Below are positions 57,291 through 64,000 of a stretch of DNA of 64,000 nucleotides, piece by piece. This DNA is from Butyrivibrio sp. AC2005 (GTDB lineage Bacteria > Bacillota > Clostridia > Lachnospirales > Lachnospiraceae). The stretch covers positions 458,594 to 522,593 of the forward strand of contig NZ_KE384137.1 in assembly GCF_000424145.1 (NCBI RefSeq). Reading direction: 5' to 3'. The position numbers were made by a program, and so were the translations under genes. Each line of letters opens with the position of its first letter. Position 1 is the stretch's first letter. The notes under the pieces are model-generated. The model was not told the origin of the DNA. It saw only the letters and a program-made list of their open reading frames with translations, and did not search any database.

Positions 57291-58490
57291 TCATTCACTT
57301 CTAAGTGCATCTATAGGATTAAGCTGACTCGCCCTTTTTGCAGGCATCCATCCAAAAATAATCCCGACCATTGCAGAAAATCCTGTTCCCAACGCGATCG
57401 CGCCATAGGATATTTTAAACGCGATATCCATCAGTGCCGAACCCACAAATGCAATAAGTAGTCCAAGGGCAATACCTATTACTCCTCCAATCATTGACAA
57501 AACGATTGATTCAATCAAAAACTGCATCTGTATTCTGACGGGTTCAGCCCCAAGAGCTTTTCTAAGTCCAATCTCCCTCGTTCTCTCAGATACGGACACC
57601 AACATCATGTTCATAATACCGATACCACCTACAAGAAGCGCTATTGATGCGATTCCTCCCAACATGGCAGTCATCATATCCGTAACGGTACTCATTGTGG
57701 TCATCAGGCTTTCCATATTGAAAATCGAATAACTGTTATCAGCATCATTATATATGCCATCCAGTACATCACGGAGGGAATTCTCCACTGTAGTACTTTC
57801 ATATCCGTCTTTAATATAGACCTCTACACTGGATACATTCTGCTTTCCACTCATACGAAGAACATTTTTGTAGGGGACAATAACCGTTCCATCAGAATCA
57901 CTATTGTCCACCATGGCATTAAGCAGACTGTCATCGCTCTTCCTTACACCTATTATCGTGTACTCATAACCGTTAAGTTTGAATGACTTACCAAGTACAT
58001 CCGGATTTTTGAAAACAGTATCAACGAAATCCTTGTCTACTATGCACACCTTAACATCTCCGCTCATATCCTGATTATTGAAAATCCGTCCTCTGTCAAG
58101 GATATCATTATGCTCAAAATAGACAACATCATTACCGGAGATAGAAACCTTATCATAAACTTCATTGTTAAGACTGGCAGCCCCATTCAGTGATGCAGTA
58201 GGAGCTATTCCATCCACACCATCAACAGCCCTTAGCCTGTCAAGATCATTTTCCGTAAGTCCCTGCTTTAGCGCCGTGCCATTCGCATTAACCGTAAGTG
58301 TTCCCGCACCAAGACTTGAAAACTGGTCAAGGACGGAATTGGTAACGCCCTGAACTATGGTTATAAGTCCGATTACGGATGCAACACCTATTACTATTCC
58401 AAGCATCGTCAGAAACGATCTCATCTTATTTGCTTTTATATTCTGCAGAGACATTTTAAAGCTCTGCTTTATCAATGAAAAATTACGCAT
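57291..58490 (-). CDS. MacB-type ABC exporter permease (FtsX domain)
   Basis: 399 residues from ATG 58488-58490 (AAGGAG upstream); a GTG 18 nt further up is in frame but is not needed. An N-terminal transmembrane helix (about 20-42), a large extracellular MacB_PCD domain (about 43-260) and three C-terminal helices with the FtsX signature EIGLRKALGAEPVRIQMQFLIES. With the ATPase and membrane-fusion protein upstream it forms a MacAB-like efflux or export system. In a Gram-positive cell it is probably used for peptide or small-molecule export or signalling. Confidence 0.9.
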   Translation of the reverse strand: MRNFSLIKQSFKMSLQNIKANKMRSFLTMLGIVIGVASVIGLITIVQGVTNSVLDQFSSLGAGTLTVNANGTALKQGLTENDLDRLRAVDGVDGIAPTASLNGAASLNNEVYDKVSISGNDVVYFEHNDILDRGRIFNNQDMSGDVKVCIVDKDFVDTVFKNPDVLGKSFKLNGYEYTIIGVRKSDDSLLNAMVDNSDSDGTVIVPYKNVLRMSGKQNVSSVEVYIKDGYESTTVENSLRDVLDGIYNDADNSYSIFNMESLMTTMSTVTDMMTAMLGGIASIALLVGGIGIMNMMLVSVSERTREIGLRKALGAEPVRIQMQFLIESIVLSMIGGVIGIALGLLIAFVGSALMDIAFKISYGAIALGTGFSAMVGIIFGWMPAKRASQLNPIDALRSE

Positions 58491-59178
58491 CTGACAGATC
58501 TCCTTCACTTAACTCTCCATCAAGAATCCTCACAATTCTGGATGCATGGGATGCTATGTGTCTGTCATGTGTGATCATTATTATTGTTCTGCCCTCATCA
58601 TTCAGACTGTGAAACAAATCTATAATCTGTGCTCCTGTCTTCTGATCAAGCGCACCTGTAGGCTCATCTGCCAGCAGAATTGTAGGATTGGCTGCTATCG
58701 CTCGTGCAATCGCCACTCTCTGCTGCTGCCCACCTGAGAGCTGATTGGGATAATGATTGACTTTATGAGCAAGCTGTACCTTATCCAACATTTCAATCAC
58801 CCTGTCATGTCGCTCTTTTTCAGGCATATTGGCATATATAAGAGGAAGCTCTACATTTTCATAAGCTGTCTGTCTCTGAAGAAGCTGAAACTGCTGAAAA
58901 ATAAATCCAACCTCCTTATTTCTGATCTGTGCCAGAGAAGCTTCATCCTGATCAGCAATAAGTTTGCCACTAAGTCTGTACTCACCTTCTGTTGGAACAT
59001 CCAGGCATCCGATTATATTCATAAGGGTGGATTTACCCGATCCCGATGGTCCAAGAATCGCCAGAAACTCTCCTCTTTTAACCGACAGATTGATTCCTTT
59101 CAGGACTCTCGAAACCTCGTCTCCCAGAACATAATCCTTCACAATGCCTTTCATATTGAGAATCTCATTATCACTCAT
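58483..59178 (-). CDS. MacB-type ABC exporter ATP-binding protein
   Basis: 231 residues, LolD/MacB class. Walker A GPSGSGKSTLMN (about 43-54), Q loop FQQFQLL, signature LSGGQQQRVAIARA (about 143-156), Walker B ILLADEPTGALD (about 163-174) and the H-loop TIIMITHDRHIA. The ATG overlaps the HlyD stop (ATGA), and its own stop is close to the permease start, so all three are coupled. The permease is FtsX-type, so the pair powers a mechanotransmission-type exporter. Confidence 0.92.
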   Translation of the reverse strand: MSDNEILNMKGIVKDYVLGDEVSRVLKGINLSVKRGEFLAILGPSGSGKSTLMNIIGCLDVPTEGEYRLSGKLIADQDEASLAQIRNKEVGFIFQQFQLLQRQTAYENVELPLIYANMPEKERHDRVIEMLDKVQLAHKVNHYPNQLSGGQQQRVAIARAIAANPTILLADEPTGALDQKTGAQIIDLFHSLNDEGRTIIMITHDRHIASHASRIVRILDGELSEGDLSDA

Positions 59179-60872
59179 CGTCTGCCACCCATCTGTCCAT
59201 AGGGCGTATTAAGTGCAAGTGCATTCTCAAGTACTACATCTCCTTCGGATAATCCCTCCACAATCTGTATATAAGTTCCATCTGTTTCACCAACAGTGAC
59301 CTCCTGCTTAACAGGATTCTTTCCGGTGCCCTTTACCAAAACGTAGGAAGAACCGTCATCATTGGTATTAACTGCTGTACTCGGTACAGTGAGAACCTGC
59401 TTCAAATCGTTGATTGCAAGACGGATTTCTACGCTCATACCACTTTTTATATCCTCATCAGCGTCGAAGTCCACTTCCGCTTCAAAATAAGAAACACCAT
59501 TATCGATTGTAGCTGTTTTTGCTATATGTTTTAATGCCCCGGTATATTTCTTATTCGTTGCATTAACATCTATCTCAACTTCTTTTCCTTCTGTCACACC
59601 GAGAGTGTCATACTCATTGATTTTTATATCAACCTTCATCTTGTCAAAGCTTGTTACCTGCGCAAGCTTGGTAGATAATGTTGTAGCATCTCCGATTTTA
59701 ACGGGGACATCTGTTATAACGCCATCAACAGGTGCCTTAACTTCGCAATCATTTATCTGCCTCTGATAATTTTCCAGTCTGACCTCATTTACACTGTTAT
59801 CGCTCTGAAGCTTCGCCTGTTCTATCTTAAGAGCATATGCTTCAAGCTGCTGACGTGAGCTTGTAACTGCGGCATTGTAATTATCAATTGCATTCAGATA
59901 AGACTGCTGTGCCTGCAGTAACTGGTCAAATAAATTGGTCAGGCTGTTTTGCTCGTTTATTTTTGCGGCTTCATAGCTTGCAAGAGTATCATTATAGCTG
60001 GTCCATGCATTTTCAAGTGTAAGAGATGACTGATCCATTTGATTATTGGCAGCTTTTACAGCATCCTCAGCTGATTCCACCGCTTTTTTGGCAGAATCTT
60101 TTGCTGCTCTCGCAGTCTCCAAAGCACTCTTATTTGCTGCACTTTTATCAGCGTTATATTTATCCTTCGCGTCCGATACATCATCCTTGGCATCTTCCAG
60201 ATCTTTTTTTGCATCATCAAGTTTACTATCAGCATCGGAAACGGAGCTTTCGGCCTGTTCATAAGAAAGCTGACTGTTCCTTACATTATTATAGGAACTA
60301 TCCAGGCCGGAAATCGCATTAAGCATAGTTGCGGATAATCCCTGATTGTTCAGCCCAACCTCATTATTATAATTTTCCTGAGCTGATACCAGCTGAGCAT
60401 ATGAGCTGTCTATAGCCTGCTCTGCACTGAGTATGGTTGTATTGAGATCATTATCAAGATTATATTTATAATCACTATAGCTCTTTTGAGCTTCCTTAAG
60501 GCTAAGTGCACCAGACTCCTCGGTTGAAGCCATTGTCGCTTCAAGCTCTTCCACAGACTCTTCGATAGTACTGGGATCAAGTCTGAAAAGTACATCTCCC
60601 TTCTTGACCGAATCTCCTTCTTCCACAAGAATCTCTTTTATCTTGGGACCCGCCACATCAGGATACACATTTCTCTCATCTACGGGAGCTATGGTTCCCG
60701 TAAAGCTGTGGTAAGTCTTAATATCTCTAAGCTGGGCAGTATCCTCAATGTACATACCGTTATCCCCACCCCGAGGCATAAGAAAAAGCCCTGCAATAAG
60801 TGCTATAGCAGCCACTATCACAACAGGCTTAAACCACTTCTTTTTCCTGATATTCAAAACCTTCTTCACCAT
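59175..60872 (-). CDS. HlyD/MacA-like periplasmic adaptor (membrane fusion) protein
   Basis: 565 residues, larger than usual MacA (about 370-400) because of a long helical coiled-coil hairpin (about 120-375, rich in Ala/Asp/Lys with repeated DAKDDLEDAKDD-like units). An N-terminal transmembrane anchor (about 15-34) is followed by the lipoyl/barrel half GPKIKEILVEEGDSVKKGDV (about 90-109) and the second half with VDGVITDVPVKIG. The C-terminal part ends in a TVGETDGTYIQIVEGLSEGD barrel. First gene of the operon; GGGAGGAG precedes the ATG. A Fur/PerR-like box overlaps its promoter region. Confidence 0.9.
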   Translation of the reverse strand: MVKKVLNIRKKKWFKPVVIVAAIALIAGLFLMPRGGDNGMYIEDTAQLRDIKTYHSFTGTIAPVDERNVYPDVAGPKIKEILVEEGDSVKKGDVLFRLDPSTIEESVEELEATMASTEESGALSLKEAQKSYSDYKYNLDNDLNTTILSAEQAIDSSYAQLVSAQENYNNEVGLNNQGLSATMLNAISGLDSSYNNVRNSQLSYEQAESSVSDADSKLDDAKKDLEDAKDDVSDAKDKYNADKSAANKSALETARAAKDSAKKAVESAEDAVKAANNQMDQSSLTLENAWTSYNDTLASYEAAKINEQNSLTNLFDQLLQAQQSYLNAIDNYNAAVTSSRQQLEAYALKIEQAKLQSDNSVNEVRLENYQRQINDCEVKAPVDGVITDVPVKIGDATTLSTKLAQVTSFDKMKVDIKINEYDTLGVTEGKEVEIDVNATNKKYTGALKHIAKTATIDNGVSYFEAEVDFDADEDIKSGMSVEIRLAINDLKQVLTVPSTAVNTNDDGSSYVLVKGTGKNPVKQEVTVGETDGTYIQIVEGLSEGDVVLENALALNTPYGQMGGRR

Positions 60873-60906
60873 TACTTACTACTCCTCCCAAAAACATTGC
60901 ATTTCT

Positions 60907-60956
60907 ATTATATCCAAGAAACCAACTGCGCACAATGAAAATGATAATTATTGTAA
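60907..60956 (-). promoter_or_regulatory. Exporter operon promoter with Fur/PerR-like box
   Basis: Minus strand TTGTGC (60930-60935), 17-bp spacer, TATAAT (60907-60912). Just upstream of the -35, plus-strand TGATAATTATTGTAA (60942-60956) matches the 7-1-7 Fur (TGATAAT-N-ATTATCA) and PerR (TTATAAT-N-ATTATAA) patterns at 12 of 14 positions. This is a sequence match only, and the regulator cannot be named. Confidence 0.55.
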
Positions 60957-60965
60957 AATACAATA

Positions 60966-61011
60966 ATAAAAAATACTCTCTCTGGAAATGACAAACTCCA
61001 AAGAGAGTATT
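60966..61011 (-). terminator. Terminator after ackA
   Basis: Minus strand AATACTCTCT...AGAGAGTATT stem with an internal GGA/TCC, followed by T residues. Confidence 0.88.
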
Positions 61012-61031
61012 CTACAATTCATATATTTAGC

Positions 61032-62225
61032 TTATTTGCAAAGCTCATTTGTGTCACGGGCAATTGCAAGCTCCTCATTTGTAGGAACTACAAGAACCTT
61101 AACCTTGGAATCGGGAGTAGATACTTCCTTATCCTTGCCATGAACCTCATTAGCTTCCTTGTCAAGCTTAACGCCAAGGAAACCAAGTTTCTCGCAGATG
61201 ATGCTTCTTACAAGAGGTCCGTTCTCTCCGACACCTGCTGTAAAGCAGATGCAGTCAACACCATCCATGGCAGCAGCGTAAGCACCGATATACTTGGAAA
61301 CTCTGTAGCAGAAGGTATTGATTGCACGGATGCAACCCTCATCTCCATTGTTATAGCCATCCTCAAGATCTCTGAAATCAGAGGACACATCTCCTGAAAG
61401 ACCGTAAACACCTGACTTCTTATTAAGAAGATTCTCAGCTCCGGCTACATCGCAACCCTCTTTTTTCATAATAAATTCAACTACTGAAGGATCAATGTCA
61501 CCGCTTCGTGTTCCCATGATAAGGCCTTCAAGGGGAGTAAGTCCCATAGAAGTATCTACACACTTACCGTTCTTAACAGCTGATACAGACGCTCCGTTAC
61601 CAAGGTGGCAAACAATAGTCTTAAGCTCGCTGTAATCCTTACCAAGCATCTCTGCTGCTCTCTTACTTACATAAGAATGGCTTGTTCCATGGAAACCATA
61701 TCTGCGGATCTTGTACTTCTCATAAAGAGTATAGGGAATTCCGTAGAGATAAGCCTCCTCAGGCATTGTCTGATGGAAAGCTGTATCAAATACCGCAACC
61801 ATAGGTACTCCGGGCATAGCCTTCTGACAAGCTCTGATACCAATAAGGTTGGCCGGGTTGTGAAGAGGTGCAAGATCTGAAACCTCTTCTATAGCCTTAA
61901 TTACATCCTCATCAATAACTACAGACTTAGTAAACTTCTCTCCGCCATGTACAATTCTGTGTCCAACTGCACCGATCTCATCAAGTGATCCGATAACTCC
62001 TGTTTCCTTATTGGTAAGTGCCTCGATAACAAGCTCAATTGCACGATTATGATCAGGAATAGCTGTGTCATTTGTAATCTTATCGCCATCACCGGGAGTG
62101 AATACTATTCTGCCGTCGATGCCGATTCTCTCACAAATGCCCTTTCCAAGTACTTTTTCTGTCTCTGAATCAATAAGCTGAAATTTAAGTGATGAACTTC
62201 CGCAATTGATAACCAGTATTTTCAT
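61032..62225 (-). CDS. ackA: Acetate kinase
   Basis: Transfers phosphate from acetyl phosphate to ADP, the ATP-forming last step to acetate. 397 residues. NCGSSSLKFQL (about 7-17), HRIVHGGEKF (about 90-99), the catalytic-region TAFHQTMPEEAYLYGIP (about 149-165), HLGNGAS (about 207-213) and GLMGTRSGD-type GLIMGTRSGDIDPSV (about 234-248) are all present. GGAGG precedes the ATG. pta is not next to it. Divergent from tmcAL, with a 29-bp gap. Confidence 0.98.
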   Translation of the reverse strand: MKILVINCGSSSLKFQLIDSETEKVLGKGICERIGIDGRIVFTPGDGDKITNDTAIPDHNRAIELVIEALTNKETGVIGSLDEIGAVGHRIVHGGEKFTKSVVIDEDVIKAIEEVSDLAPLHNPANLIGIRACQKAMPGVPMVAVFDTAFHQTMPEEAYLYGIPYTLYEKYKIRRYGFHGTSHSYVSKRAAEMLGKDYSELKTIVCHLGNGASVSAVKNGKCVDTSMGLTPLEGLIMGTRSGDIDPSVVEFIMKKEGCDVAGAENLLNKKSGVYGLSGDVSSDFRDLEDGYNNGDEGCIRAINTFCYRVSKYIGAYAAAMDGVDCICFTAGVGENGPLVRSIICEKLGFLGVKLDKEANEVHGKDKEVSTPDSKVKVLVVPTNEELAIARDTNELCK

Positions 62226-62241
62226 TATGTAACCTCCATGA

Positions 62242-62248
62242 TATTATA
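62242..62248. promoter_or_regulatory. Shared divergent -10 element of ackA and tmcAL
   Basis: The sequence ATATTATAT reads TATTAT on the plus strand (62242-62247, eight bases before the tmcAL ATG) and TATAAT on the minus strand (62243-62248). Both genes start within 29 bp of each other. No convincing -35 could be fixed for either. Confidence 0.4.
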
Positions 62249-62254
62249 TTTTTT

Positions 62255-63547
62255 ATGAAGACCGTAGGAATCATTGCTGAATTTAACCCCTTCCATAAGG
62301 GACACGAATACCTGATCCGTACTCTGAAAAAAGAGACCGGGTCCGATTATGCTGTCATTGTAATGAGCGGTGATTACACTCAGCGTGGAGCTCCTGCAAT
62401 CCTCGATAAATATACAAGAACAAAAATGGCCCTGCTATGCGGAGCCGACCTTGTATTAGAATTGCCTATCTATTATAGCACATCCAGCGCAGAATTTTTC
62501 GCAGGAGGTGCAGTTTCTTTATTAAATAATCTTGGGTGCATTGACTTTCTCGGATTCGGCTCCGAATCAGGAGATATAGAATCCATGAAAAAAGTTTCCG
62601 CTGTTCTTGCTGACGAACCAAAAGACTTTTCAGAACATATAAAAAGGAATCTGAAGAGTGGGATGAGTTATCCTGCAGCAAGATCTGATGCACTCTCCAA
62701 ATATATTGACAAAACCAGTGATACAAATGACAACGGATTTGATGTCTCTCCGCTTTCAAGCCCTAACGATATTCTCGGAACCGAATATATAAAGGCACTG
62801 ATATTACAGCACAGTACTATTACACCTTATGCCGTAAAAAGAGTAGGTGCAGGTTACGATGATACTGAGCTGTTTTCTGATCCCGGCCATTATGCTTCTG
62901 CTAAAGCTATACGGACTGTTCTTGAAAACCTTGGAGATATTAAGAGCATTTCAGGGAAAGACCTGTCGCAGGAAGACGCTTTTTCTCAGCTTCCCATTGC
63001 TGTTAAGGATTATCTTCTTAGTTTAAATAATGACGGAAAGCTCTCTTACATTTCTGCAGATAGTTTTTCAGAACTTTTGCACTATAAATTATTACTTGGA
63101 AAAAATACAGGCTTTTCCGATTTTCTTGATGTCACACCTGACTTATCCGATAAAATCCTGGGGAATCTTAATAGTTTTTCTTCATTTTCAGATTACATTA
63201 TGAAGCTCAAATCCAAGGATCTGACATATACCAGAATAAGTCGTGCGCTTTTGCATATTGTTCTTGGGATGACCTCAGATAAATTAAAGCTATACACCGA
63301 AGACCGCAGTGCTTTCACATCATATGCACGAATTCTGGGCTTTAACAAAAGCGCTTCTCCTCTTATGAAAAAAATACAGGAATGCTCTCACATTCCTGTT
63401 ATTTCCACGCTCTCTGATGCATATAAGACACTTGACAAAACTGCATATATGCTTCTTTGTGATACCATATCCGCATCAAATATTTATGACCTTGTAAGAG
63501 GTACTACACCAATAAACGAATATGCAAAACCTCCGGTCATTTTATAA
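62255..63547 (+). CDS. tmcAL: tRNA(Met) cytidine acetate ligase (TmcAL/YlbM)
   Basis: In Bacillus subtilis TmcAL uses acetate and ATP directly to make N4-acetylcytidine at position 34 of elongator tRNA-Met. 430 residues. The N-terminal nucleotidyltransferase fold carries GIIAEFNPFHKGHEYLI (about 5-21, the HxGH-type motif), MSGDYTQRGAPAILDKYTRT (about 38-57), ELPIYYSTSSAEFFAGGAV and SPNDILGTEYIKAL (about 168-181). There is no SD before this ATG although the start is canonical, so the mRNA may be leaderless. Divergent from ackA, whose product makes acetate. Confidence 0.94.
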   Translation: MKTVGIIAEFNPFHKGHEYLIRTLKKETGSDYAVIVMSGDYTQRGAPAILDKYTRTKMALLCGADLVLELPIYYSTSSAEFFAGGAVSLLNNLGCIDFLGFGSESGDIESMKKVSAVLADEPKDFSEHIKRNLKSGMSYPAARSDALSKYIDKTSDTNDNGFDVSPLSSPNDILGTEYIKALILQHSTITPYAVKRVGAGYDDTELFSDPGHYASAKAIRTVLENLGDIKSISGKDLSQEDAFSQLPIAVKDYLLSLNNDGKLSYISADSFSELLHYKLLLGKNTGFSDFLDVTPDLSDKILGNLNSFSSFSDYIMKLKSKDLTYTRISRALLHIVLGMTSDKLKLYTEDRSAFTSYARILGFNKSASPLMKKIQECSHIPVISTLSDAYKTLDKTAYMLLCDTISASNIYDLVRGTTPINEYAKPPVIL

Positions 63548-63572
63548 GCCTTAGTTTATTCCTTTGCAGCTG

Positions 63573-64000
63573 TCAGTCTGCTCTTTTATATGCATAAGGG
63601 CTAAATTCCTGAATCTCACCACTTCCAAACATAGCAGCTTCATCAACTTCAAATGTGGGAACCTGACTATTCTTCAGGCTTTCTTCTGCTTCTACCTGTG
63701 CTTTCTTTAAATCCTTTACATACTGAATCTCGTACCCCAATATTTTTGCCAGATACAGCAGACCTCCGAGTCCCTGGACATTACCTTTTTCAAAGGCTTT
63801 TTTTGCATTTTCCTCAAGCTTTGCCTTAACCTTGTCTTTCGGATAAGTTTTTAATGCGTCAACAGCCATCTGAAAGTATGCTTCATCCACATCATTCAGG
63901 CAGTCAAACAAAAAGTCTAATCCATTATGTTTAAGATGGCTGTCTACCACTTTAAGAAGTCTTATTCCATTACATACACTGTATTCATTTTCATAGCCCT
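63573..64000 (-). CDS. Unrecognised protein, 5' end outside the window
   Basis: The reading frame is open through the right edge (GYENEYSVCNGIRLLKVV...), so only the C-terminal 141 residues are seen and the true start is beyond 64000. A GTG at 63948-63950 could look like a start but is simply inside the frame. The visible part is mainly helical, with charged stretches (DALKTYPKDKVKAKLEENA) and a C-terminus EFSPYAYKRAD. No motif was recognised. It is convergent with tmcAL across 25 bp. Confidence 0.75.
   Translation of the reverse strand, partial: GYENEYSVCNGIRLLKVVDSHLKHNGLDFLFDCLNDVDEAYFQMAVDALKTYPKDKVKAKLEENAKKAFEKGNVQGLGGLLYLAKILGYEIQYVKDLKKAQVEAEESLKNSQVPTFEVDEAAMFGSGEIQEFSPYAYKRAD

Noticed and set aside
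63573..63950. Complete 125-residue gene at the right edge
   Set aside because: The apparent start is a GTG inside a frame that stays open to the window end, so the gene is cut.
1..64000. tRNA, rRNA, tmRNA, SRP RNA or insertion sequences
   Set aside because: No cloverleaf, conserved rRNA segment, transposase frame or terminal inverted repeat was seen in the intergenic regions.

Overview
The window looks like a chromosomal segment of an anaerobic, Gram-positive, low-GC member of the Clostridia, most likely family Lachnospiraceae (Butyrivibrio or Pseudobutyrivibrio-like). This rests on the Bacillus/Clostridium-type housekeeping gene order, a ferredoxin-type [FeFe] hydrogenase, separate acetate-forming genes (pta, ackA), strong AGGAG-type ribosome binding sites, and many lipoproteins with acidic Ser/Thr/Glu/Asp linkers. 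The genus is an inference. About nine tenths of the genes lie on the minus strand. No rRNA, tRNA, IS element, prophage or CRISPR array was found.

Left part (1-22 kb): pta and a monomeric [FeFe] hydrogenase; a taurine/nitrate-type ABC importer divergent from a FIST-GGDEF diguanylate cyclase; an ArsB/NhaD/SLC13-type permease preceded by what reads as a yybP-ykoY manganese riboswitch with its own promoter and terminator; a HAD phosphatase and tyrS behind a tyrosine T-box; four secreted proteins that look like a duplicated two-gene module; a large lipoprotein; then gpsA, plsY, der and a PDZ/radical-SAM DUF512 protein, divergent from PRPP synthetase. A 32-bp tandem repeat array separates prs from a two-component system.

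Middle (22-46 kb): histidine kinase and response regulator, yraN, ylqH, ylqG, rnhB, lepB, rbgA, lepB, rplS. This is the Bacillus rplS-ylqF-rnhB-ylqG-ylqH order. Between rplS and the rimM/trmD/khpA/rpsP/ffh/ylxM block lies a roughly 10-kb insert with cytidine deaminase, uridine phosphorylase, five exported proteins (four of them lipoproteins), two small ORFs and a membrane-anchored PstS-like protein. rimM and trmD are in swapped order relative to the usual arrangement.

Right part (46-64 kb): a GH25 lysozyme, YitT protein and threonine dehydratase sit between ylxM and ftsY. Then come smc, rnc, acpP, plsX and rpmF (SRP, chromosome condensation, RNA processing, phospholipid and fatty acid start-up). 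A MacAB-like exporter operon with a repeat-bearing secreted protein follows, then ackA divergent from tmcAL, and a gene cut by the window edge.

Throughout, at least seven copies of a hairpin-rich dispersed element (core CCCTCATCCG ... GGGGAAGGC) lie between genes, usually inside operons. Its GATGAGGGG end sits at the Shine-Dalgarno position of trmD and of the ABC permease. The most interesting items are this element, the manganese riboswitch on an ArsB/NhaD-type permease, the duplicated secreted module, and a translationally coupled cassette of small membrane proteins plus PstS-like protein.
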